From the NCBI GenBank assembly GCA_025934715.1, contig JAICWR010000004.1:1-36430 (forward strand): DNA of 36,430 nt. The letters are read 5' to 3'. Position 1 is the first letter of the stretch. Every line of letters starts with the position of its first letter. Made by a program: the position numbers and the translations under genes. The notes under the pieces are model-generated. The model searched no databases, was not told the origin of the DNA, and saw only the letters and a program-made list of their open reading frames with translations. The DNA comes from Candidatus Saccharimonadota bacterium. GTDB taxonomy: Bacteria; Patescibacteriota; Saccharimonadia; Saccharimonadales; UBA10212. Positions 32,238 through 36,430 of this stretch are shown one piece after another.

Positions 32238-32540
32238 ATGTATTATCTGTATATTCTTGAATGTGACGATGCCTTTTTATACGTTGGCATTACTAAAGAC
32301 GTGGAGAGAAGGCTCGCTCAGCATCGGAGCAAATATTCACCTCACACAAAGCGTTATAAGAAATTAGAATTAGTCCATACTGAAGAATTTGTGACCAGGG
32401 CAGATGCTGAGCATAGAGAAAGACAGCTCAAGGGGTGGTCAAGGGCCAAGAAAAAGGCATTAATCGAGCAAGATTTTGAAAAACTTACGTTTCTAAGCCA
32501 ATCTAGCCTGTCGAAGGATGGTGCCAAGAGTTTACCCTGA
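32238..32540 (+). CDS. GIY-YIG family nuclease-like protein (YhbQ/UPF0213 type)
   Basis: A single-domain GIY-YIG protein of 100 residues. The track begins at 32148 inside the tRNA, which would add a spurious N-terminus including PSTGSG, the translation of the REP sequence. The family start is MYYLYILECDD at 32238. GIY/YIG strands are YYLYILEC and LYVGITKD, followed by ERRLAQH and the block HTKRYKKLELVHTEEF, ADAEHRERQLKGWSRAKKKALI. Arg and Glu positions typical of the catalytic site are present. The final 14 residues (SQSSLSKDGAKSLP) are read through the inner right REP, and the TGA stop lies in the outer REP, so the natural C-terminus was probably near ALIEQDFEKL. Such proteins are single-strand or repair-type nucleases, or homing-type; which applies here is unknown. 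Confidence 0.82.
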   Translation: MYYLYILECDDAFLYVGITKDVERRLAQHRSKYSPHTKRYKKLELVHTEEFVTRADAEHRERQLKGWSRAKKKALIEQDFEKLTFLSQSSLSKDGAKSLP

Positions 32541-32553
32541 GCTTGCCGAAGGG
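32507..32553. repeat. REP-like sequences, right edge of the cassette
   Basis: CCTGTCGAAGGATGG (32507-32521) is an exact inverted copy of the left edge. CCCTGAGCTTGCCGAAGGG (32535-32553) is a second, diverged inverted copy that runs into the 18-bp tRNA-end repeat. Confidence 0.7.
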
Positions 32554-32637
32554 TCTCATCACCCGCACCAATGAATCTTTGAATATCAGCACCAAATGCG
32601 GCTGGGGCAACCACACACGTCTTTTTTACCGGCTTGG

Positions 32638-32645
32638 TGTATGAT
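32638..32645 (+). promoter_or_regulatory. -10 region (TGTATGAT) for the RimK-like gene
   Basis: TATGAT preceded directly by TG ends 10 nt before the ATG at 32656. The 85 bp between the cassette and this gene hold nothing else that I can identify. Confidence 0.4.
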
Positions 32646-32655
32646 TTAGGTACAC

Positions 32656-33753
32656 ATGCGTATCGGCATATTATCCGCTCAACTTAGCGAGCTGGATAAC
32701 AGGGAAAACAGGCGCTTTGCAAGAGAAATCCTGCTACTGGGCCACCGCGCCGTAATTATAAACTATCGTGATGCCGTTATCGTAACGACCAAAAATAAAC
32801 AAGTGCTGTATCAACCCAACCGGCAGGGAATATTAAGGCCGGTCAGGGTCCATGCCGTAATCCCACGTATTAACGAAGCTGACTCCAAGTCAATAAATCT
32901 CGGCACCTTGGCCCTTGAGTGTTTGATAGCCGGCGGAGCCTACTCAACGGCTTCGCCATCTGCAATCAGACTATCCAAAGATAAAACGCACAGCCTGCTT
33001 GCTATGTCTAGCGCCGGGATCACTACCCCAAGGACGGCCGCTATCTCCACCTCCGCAGACAAGGTGCTTGACCTTGAAAAAGTCCTTAAGGTGGTTGAAC
33101 CAACCGCTAACAGAAGATTAATCATCAAAACCAATATAGGCACAGGCGGCAAAGGTGTGATGCCGGCTAACTCCAGAGGCGAAGCCCGGGCGATAGTGGA
33201 GGGTTTTTTATCAAACTCAATACCGATACTTTTGCAACAGTTTATTGAGCCGACTAAAAAAGATCACTATATAGACTTTAGGATTTACGTAATAAATGGA
33301 AAATACGCCGGCACTATGATTCGCGAAGCTACTCGTCCCGGGGAAGTTCGGGCAAACATAGACCTGGGAGGCAAAGCAATCTTCTACCAGCCGACTCAAG
33401 AAGAAATAAAAATGGCCGAGGCGGCATGCGAAGCGGTGGGCTTAACGATTGCCGGCGTCGATATCATACCTTCTGGCAATAAGCGTTTTGTGATCGAAGT
33501 GAATAGCAGCCCTGGGTTCGCTTTTGAGGAAATCACCGGGACGAATTTAGTTAAAAGAATGGCGCGCCAGGCAATCGCTGGCGTTGATTTGGATCAGGTG
33601 TCAGCGCCAACCAAGATAAAAGAGGTGCTTAATACACCTGTGCCAATTCCTACCCCTAAAGTTATCAGAAAGGCCCGGCCCAAGATCAGCAAAGCCCTTT
33701 CGCCCGAGGCGATTAAACAAATCAGGATCAAAGTCAAATCAATCTCCGAGTAA
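32656..33753 (+). CDS. RimK-like ATP-grasp ligase
   Basis: ATP-grasp amino-acid ligase of the RimK (alpha-L-glutamate ligase) family, 365 residues. The N-terminal pre-ATP-grasp domain (1-95) has RENRRFAREILLLGH and VIPRINEADSKS. The ATP-grasp region carries LSKDKTHSLLAMSSAGITTPRTA, RRLIIKTNIGTGGKGVMPA, ILLQQFIEPTKKDHYIDFRIYVING and the metal-binding end GVDIIPSGNKRFVIEVNSSPGF. A basic tail of about 55 residues (PTPKVIRKARPKISKA) is extra. In E. coli RimK adds glutamates to ribosomal protein S6; other members make cofactor tails or peptides. The substrate here is not shown by the context, as it stands alone between the GIY-YIG cassette and a convergent gene. Confidence 0.88.
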   Translation: MRIGILSAQLSELDNRENRRFAREILLLGHRAVIINYRDAVIVTTKNKQVLYQPNRQGILRPVRVHAVIPRINEADSKSINLGTLALECLIAGGAYSTASPSAIRLSKDKTHSLLAMSSAGITTPRTAAISTSADKVLDLEKVLKVVEPTANRRLIIKTNIGTGGKGVMPANSRGEARAIVEGFLSNSIPILLQQFIEPTKKDHYIDFRIYVINGKYAGTMIREATRPGEVRANIDLGGKAIFYQPTQEEIKMAEAACEAVGLTIAGVDIIPSGNKRFVIEVNSSPGFAFEEITGTNLVKRMARQAIAGVDLDQVSAPTKIKEVLNTPVPIPTPKVIRKARPKISKALSPEAIKQIRIKVKSISE

Positions 33754-33757
33754 CGGC

Positions 33758-33789
33758 CCTAGGTGTTAACGTGCCTAGGCGTTGACGTG
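33758..33789. repeat. 16-bp tandem duplication at the 3' end of the 33775 gene
   Basis: CCTAGGTGTTAACGTG is followed directly by CCTAGGCGTTGACGTG (14 of 16 identical). On the minus strand each unit reads HVN-[AT]-stop, so the last codons and stop of the gene are duplicated. Confidence 0.6.
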
Positions 33790-34245
33790 GAAGCTGAGTG
33801 TGGCCAGGGTGACTTGCTTGTTATGGCTGTTGTAGTACATGGTTGCGGTGCAGTCAGCCGAGCCGCCGGTCCAAGCGCCCGAGGTCAGCTTTAAGAAATC
33901 CTGATAGGCGAATGGGTTTCCACTGTAGAAAGATGCGTCAGCATGCAGCACTAACACCCCGTTTTGATAGCAGGCGGTTTTAACAGAAGGAGCTGAGGTG
34001 GCGCCAGAGGAAACGCTGTATGTGATCGTATCGTTATAGTTGGGCAGGCCATCATTATTAAGATCATCGGATAACACCAAACTAAGGGTGTTACCACCAC
34101 CACCATTTCCACCCTTATGGGGCGCGGCCAGGCTTACCCAAAGGGCAAAAGCTCCAACTAGGGCGAACACCAAAACGTACATCACAAAATCGCGGTGCGA
34201 GAACGTTGCCTTCTTTTTGACCGAATTAGATTTTCTTTTTGCCAT
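33775..34245 (-). CDS. Membrane-anchored extracytoplasmic protein with a calcium-loop-like motif
   Basis: About 156 residues: a very basic N-terminus (AKRKSNSVKKKATFSHRD), a transmembrane anchor (about 20-41, VMYVLVFALVGAFALWVSLAA), a Gly/Asn linker and a beta-rich outer domain of about 105 residues. The outer domain includes DDLNNDGLPNYNDT, which fits a DxNxDGxxxxxD calcium-binding loop, and two cysteines (TACYQNG, SADCTATMYY) likely to form a disulfide. The track begins at 34263; I prefer Met7 (34245) because AGGAAAAG stands just before it. No family is recognised. Its 3' end converges with the RimK-like gene after about 21 bp. Confidence 0.72.
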   Translation of the reverse strand: MAKRKSNSVKKKATFSHRDFVMYVLVFALVGAFALWVSLAAPHKGGNGGGGNTLSLVLSDDLNNDGLPNYNDTITYSVSSGATSAPSVKTACYQNGVLVLHADASFYSGNPFAYQDFLKLTSGAWTGGSADCTATMYYNSHNKQVTLATLSFHVNA

Positions 34246-34346
34246 TTTTCTTTTCCTAACCATATTGTGGGCTTAAATTCTTATGATTGACTATATCTGT
34301 ATCCTTAACTATGTCAATGGGGCTGTGGATAAATAGGGAATAAAAA

Positions 34347-34370
34347 GCGCGGGCCGGTCGAGCGGCCCGC
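34347..34370 (-). terminator. Terminator for the DUF1761 gene
   Basis: A perfect 8-bp GC-rich stem GCGGGCCG/CGGCCCGC with a 6-nt loop is followed by T residues when read on the minus strand. It lies in the 191-bp gap 34246-34436; the rest of that gap is AT-rich with no recognised gene. Confidence 0.8.
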
Positions 34371-34436
34371 ACCACAATTTGTTTGTTTGGTTTTATTGTA
34401 AACTGTCCGCTTGTGGATTTTTGGTGTGATATTTAC

Positions 34437-34877
34437 TTAGGCCATCATGGCGCCGATAATCAGCCCCATCACAAAGAGCGTGACCAGCCGGTTGCCTAAG
34501 TTTATATAAAGTTTAGTTTTGGGTCGCGGATCAAACACGTCGTGCGCGACCAAAGCCGTGGCAGCAAACCCCACCCAGCTCAAAAAAGCCACGTCTAGAG
34601 CCGATGCCATCCAGCTGACACCCAGGTAACTATGTACGTACACAGTGAAAAGTGACATCACATAAGCTGTCAAAAACGAAACGATGAGCAAGATCGGCAT
34701 CACTTTAGCCCGGCCCCGCCTCATTTCCTTTTCAGTCACCCCTAGGGCTTCGCCCCAAGCCGGTCCAAACAGGAGCGGGCTGTACCAGATAATTCCGACA
34801 ACGATTGCCGACAGCCCGGCTAGTATCCACCCCCATACACTTACATGCGCGTATAAATGCGTGCTAAACGTATTCAT
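34437..34877 (-). CDS. DUF1761-family membrane protein
   Basis: A 146-residue protein with four transmembrane helices (about 15-35, 60-85, 88-112, 125-145). The block GIIWYSPLLFGPAWGEALG is the family signature of DUF1761 (PF08570). Function is unknown in the family. A minus-strand TATAAT at 34905-34910 and a GGGAG Shine-Dalgarno precede the start, and a GC-rich terminator follows, so it is a single-gene unit. The 34684..34992 ORF on the plus strand is a shadow. Confidence 0.85.
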   Translation of the reverse strand: MNTFSTHLYAHVSVWGWILAGLSAIVVGIIWYSPLLFGPAWGEALGVTEKEMRRGRAKVMPILLIVSFLTAYVMSLFTVYVHSYLGVSWMASALDVAFLSWVGFAATALVAHDVFDPRPKTKLYINLGNRLVTLFVMGLIIGAMMA

Positions 34878-34904
34878 TTTATTGCTCCCACATTACATGG
34901 TTGG

Positions 34905-34910
34905 ATTATA
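34905..34910 (-). promoter_or_regulatory. -10 box (TATAAT) for the DUF1761 gene
   Basis: A perfect TATAAT on the minus strand, 27 nt before the ATG, with a GGGAG Shine-Dalgarno in the leader. Confidence 0.55.
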
Positions 34911-34948
34911 CGCCCGAAGCCTTAGCCGGACAATACGGCAAAAGCGGA

Positions 34949-34954
34949 GTATAA
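34949..34954 (+). promoter_or_regulatory. -10 box (TATAAT) for the 34979 gene
   Basis: TATAAT 24 nt before the ATG; the leader carries the Shine-Dalgarno GAGGTGG. It is divergent from the DUF1761 promoter, with 38 bp between the boxes. Confidence 0.55.
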
Positions 34955-34978
34955 TAAGGGTAGAGCCGAGGTGGCTTT

Positions 34979-35218
34979 ATGAACAACGGTGAATTTGAGC
35001 GGCGCGTCGAAAAGGTCCGGCAAACCAGGGAATTTGGCCGGCAGATCAGCCGGTTTCTTGGAGATTTGACGCTTAAGCTAGTGGCTTTGGGCCGCAGCAA
35101 GTCCGTGGAGCAAGACGTGTCAAAGATTGGCAATGAAGCCTTCCGCGAAAAATTCGGCTACGACCTACTCGATGAAGCCTTGCCGGATGTGGAAAAAACC
35201 GGCAAGAGCGATGAATAA
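34979..35218 (+). CDS. Small soluble protein, hypothetical
   Basis: A 79-residue, mostly helical, charged protein with no signal or membrane segment (NNGEFERRVEKVRQTREFGRQISRFLGDLTLKLVALGRSKSVEQDVSKIG...). The N-terminal part could form an amphipathic helix. No family is recognised. GAGGTGG before the ATG and a TATAAT box support it, and a bidirectional terminator follows 21 bp after its stop. Confidence 0.7.
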   Translation: MNNGEFERRVEKVRQTREFGRQISRFLGDLTLKLVALGRSKSVEQDVSKIGNEAFREKFGYDLLDEALPDVEKTGKSDE

Positions 35219-35239
35219 AGATTAGCCCAAACTAGTAAT

Positions 35240-35266
35240 AAAATACTTGACTTGTTAAGTATTTTT
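35240..35266. terminator. Bidirectional terminator; palindromic repeat copy 2
   Basis: AAAATACTT/AAGTATTTT stem with the loop GACTTGTT and T runs on both sides. It separates two converging genes. Its core is the reverse complement of the palindrome inside sbcB (19902-19929) with one mismatch in 24. Confidence 0.7.
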
Positions 35267-35444
35267 ATTCGTGCCTGGCTTTGAAGATGGTTTGGAAGGC
35301 GAAGTACATCACAGGGAGGCTTAGGATACCGGTTATGAACTGGGGCAAGCTGGTGGCTTCGCCCGGCTTAGCGATGTCGTGGAAGAACAAAAAATCCACG
35401 AACACGAATCCAATAATAATTGTTAAACTTAGTATTTTTTTCAT
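35265..35444 (-). CDS. Small membrane protein (59 aa), just below the ORF-track cut-off
   Basis: The minus-strand ORF MKKILSLTIIIGFVFVDFLF... encodes 59 residues with two hydrophobic segments (about 4-20 and 35-52). FFHDIAKPGEATSLPQFITG lies between them and the end is basic (FKARHE). By pattern it is a small two-helix membrane protein of unknown function. A TATATAAT box stands about 11 nt before the ATG on the minus strand. The gene lies between two hairpin terminators, and its stop is in the bidirectional terminator. The 35281..35565 and 35368..35697 track ORFs are shadows in this region. Confidence 0.65.
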   Translation of the reverse strand: MKKILSLTIIIGFVFVDFLFFHDIAKPGEATSLPQFITGILSLPVMYFAFQTIFKARHE

Positions 35445-35474
35445 TGAACGTATTTATTATATACCACTTATGAA

Positions 35475-35500
35475 AAAGAGCCCGAATTTTCGGGCTCTTT
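35475..35500 (-). terminator. Terminator after the 35522 gene
   Basis: AAAGAGCCCGAA/TTCGGGCTCTTT perfect 12-bp stem. The outer 9 bp of each arm are identical to those of the terminator at 35966-35990, in line with duplication of gene plus terminator. Confidence 0.85.
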
Positions 35501-35521
35501 CGCTGTTGTTTGGAGTAAAAC

Positions 35522-35893
35522 TTAACGAGTTTGTGGGTTGCCGCACAGAGTACTGTTATTGGTAGCTGTTGCTTGACCATCGGCACCGTTGCTATTTTGT
35601 GCATTTCCCGCGAGTGAGTTTCCAGAGCTGTCAGTAGCTCGGCCTGAAGTGCTGTTCCCGAAGTTAAAATCTTTCCCAAAAGCACCAAAAGCACCATGAC
35701 CTGCGCAGGGGGTGTTCATAGTAGCAGTGTCAAATCCTGGCTGAGTTCCATAAGCGGAGCCATCGCCAGCACTGCTGGCAAGAGCTGGGACGGCGAAACC
35801 GGCAACCATTACAACACTGGCGCCAACTCCTATTACGTATTTTTTAATACTCCTTTTGCCTCTTTGTACTTTTTGGCCATAGCGATATACCAT
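35522..35893 (-). CDS. Small secreted two-cysteine protein (tandem paralogue 1)
   Basis: A 123-residue exported protein. The basic N-terminus (YRYGQKVQRGKRSIKK) is followed by a hydrophobic core and a signal cleavage at ALA (about residue 39). The mature part of about 85 residues is rich in Gly, Ala, Asn, Ser and Thr and has exactly two cysteines. The landmarks are C-AGHGAFGAFGKDFNFGN and GQATATNNSTLCG. The same blocks occur in the 36009 product. No known family is recognised; a structural, adhesive or bacteriocin-like secreted role is possible. A strong Shine-Dalgarno AGGAGGTG precedes the ATG and an identical-type terminator follows. Confidence 0.72.
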   Translation of the reverse strand: MVYRYGQKVQRGKRSIKKYVIGVGASVVMVAGFAVPALASSAGDGSAYGTQPGFDTATMNTPCAGHGAFGAFGKDFNFGNSTSGRATDSSGNSLAGNAQNSNGADGQATATNNSTLCGNPQTR

Positions 35894-35965
35894 AACACCT
35901 CCTAAAATTACTGTGTAATTTAATAATAATCCTCAAATCCGCACAGTAAAATTGCTTACGATAAA

Positions 35966-35990
35966 AAAGAGCCCCATGGACGGGCTCTTT
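35966..35990 (-). terminator. Terminator after the 36009 gene
   Basis: AAAGAGCCC/GGGCTCTTT 9-bp stem with loop CCATGGAC and a short T run on the minus strand (ATTTTTT reversed). Confidence 0.8.
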
Positions 35991-36008
35991 AACTTTACAA
36001 ACGTTTAC

Positions 36009-36308
36009 CTAGGCCTGGCAATTAGTATGGGAGTTATTGCTTCCAGTAGCACCCGGATCCTGACCAACAGCACCGTCGTGGTAACCTGGCGTACCACCAG
36101 CTTGTCCTAAGAATCCGAAGTTACCGTTTACATTTGCGAAAGCACCGTGCGCTGATCCGCATGCAGAAGATTGATCTGATGCGGCGTGGCTAATGGCTGG
36201 AATAGCCACGGCAAAACCCATGCCGCTAACGGCCATTATTGCTGAGGCGGCAATTGCTACCTTTACCTTTATCTTTTTAATACCTTTTTCAAGGTCATAC
36301 TTTGCCAT
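36009..36308 (-). CDS. Small secreted two-cysteine protein (tandem paralogue 2)
   Basis: A 99-residue exported protein. The basic N-terminus (AKYDLEKGIKKIKVKV) and hydrophobic core (AIAASAIMAVSGMGFAVAIPA) lead to cleavage after HAA (about residue 42). The mature part has two cysteines, a C-GSAHGAFANVNGNFGFLG block and a GQDPGATGSNNSHTNC end, matching the 35522 product. Gly, Asn, Ser and Ala dominate. A Shine-Dalgarno (AAGGGAG) precedes the ATG. Upstream (36309-36430) there is a strong terminator but no clear -10 box. The two genes each carry a terminator, so they are expressed as separate units. Confidence 0.72.
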   Translation of the reverse strand: MAKYDLEKGIKKIKVKVAIAASAIMAVSGMGFAVAIPAISHAASDQSSACGSAHGAFANVNGNFGFLGQAGGTPGYHDGAVGQDPGATGSNNSHTNCQA

Positions 36309-36376
36309 TTGTTTTCTCCCTTTTTATTAACTTTTAAGGTAAGCATAAGCTGCTACAAGTTGGCTAAGCCGTCAAT

Positions 36377-36408
36377 AAAAATCAGCGCCCTTCGGGGCGC
36401 TGATTTTT
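36377..36408. terminator. Strong terminator with a TTCG loop
   Basis: AAAAATCAGCGCCC/GGGCGCTGATTTTT, 14-bp perfect stem around TTCG, with A/T runs on both sides. It probably ends a minus-strand gene lying beyond the right edge, just before the promoter region of the 36009 gene. Confidence 0.85.
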
Positions 36409-36430
36409 TGGAAGCTAGAATTGACTAGCG

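Larger units (their letters stand above)
32192..32570 (+). mobile_element. Putative GIY-YIG mini-cassette inserted at the 3' end of tRNA-Gly
   Basis: GTCTCATCACCCGCACCA occurs at 32192-32209 (3' end of the tRNA) and again at 32553-32570. The 343 bp between them hold a GIY-YIG ORF and REP-like sequences at both edges. The left REP begins 1 bp after the tRNA CCA and the right REP runs into the second repeat. This is the structure of a site-specific insertion into a tRNA 3' end that rebuilds the tRNA. There is no integrase in the interval. Insertion versus local duplication cannot be decided from one sequence. Confidence 0.55.

Noticed and set aside
34684-34992. Plus-strand ORF opposite the DUF1761 gene
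   Set aside because: Shadow of a protein with a clear family signature; no Shine-Dalgarno or promoter on the plus strand.
35281-35697. Track ORFs 35281..35565 (+) and 35368..35697 (-)
   Set aside because: They run across two genes and a strong terminator hairpin; the 59-aa minus-strand gene and the 35522 gene explain the region better.
1-36430. Alternative genetic code with UGA as glycine
   Set aside because: UGA ends the ftsA-like gene and ruvX exactly at overlaps with the next start, and no ORF needs read-through.
1-36430. CRISPR array, rRNA, integrase or transposase genes
   Set aside because: No regularly spaced repeats, no rRNA segments and no recognisable integrase or transposase ORF were seen in any frame.

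Overview
The window looks like chromosomal DNA from a Patescibacteria/CPR bacterium, most likely a Saccharibacteria (TM7)-type organism. The reasons are short genes packed with 0-50 bp gaps, an FtsA-like gene followed by a membrane protein of the CPR type, a mini alanyl-tRNA synthetase without its C-terminal domain, many membrane-tethered surface proteins, and moderately high GC by eye. UGA is used as a stop (ftsA-like gene, ruvX), so this is not the UGA=Gly code of Gracilibacteria/SR1. The lineage is inferred from gene content only; there is no rRNA in the window.

Layout. 1-8.45 kb is a surface-protein locus: a divergent membrane-anchored beta-repeat protein (cut by the left edge), a single-pass protein, four secreted all-beta proteins sharing a C-terminal domain, a DUF916-like membrane-anchored protein and an Ig/PKD membrane protein. 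8.47-12.5 kb holds mnmA and a mini alaS, followed by a second Ig/PKD paralogue. 12.56-17.1 kb is an overlapping operon of an FtsA-like ATPase, a large single-pass membrane protein, ruvX and mltG, followed by a LysM-LysM-CHAP hydrolase with a structured leader. 18.4-28.4 kb is mostly housekeeping: obg, sbcB, two small genes, uvrA (its -10 box lies inside a 12-bp palindrome), a DedA protein, rplY/ctc, a short uvrC, a PF04020 membrane protein and secG. 28.45-30.25 kb is a membrane-tethered family 5 substrate-binding protein. 30.3-36.4 kb is a looser accessory region: tRNA-Leu and tRNA-Cys, small membrane proteins, a COG4315 protein, a RibD/DHFR-like reductase, tRNA-Gly with a GIY-YIG cassette at its 3' end, a RimK-like ligase, DUF1761, and two tandem paralogous two-cysteine secreted proteins.

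How the genes work together. The 12.5-18.4 kb block joins cell division (FtsA-like) to peptidoglycan cutting (MltG, CHAP). The surface locus plausibly builds a protein coat held by the DUF916-like anchor, as in WxL systems of Firmicutes. uvrA, uvrC and sbcB serve DNA repair, and both Uvr proteins have lost metal-ligand cysteines. Many genes have an extended -10 box (TGnTATAAT-like) only 6-12 nt before the start codon and no Shine-Dalgarno, which points to widespread leaderless or near-leaderless transcription; genes with longer leaders often carry a Shine-Dalgarno.

The strongest candidates for something undescribed are the tRNA-Gly/GIY-YIG cassette, whose 18-bp copies of the tRNA 3' end bracket an ORF edged by REP-like palindromes; the uvrA palindrome; and the four-member WxL-like surface cluster.
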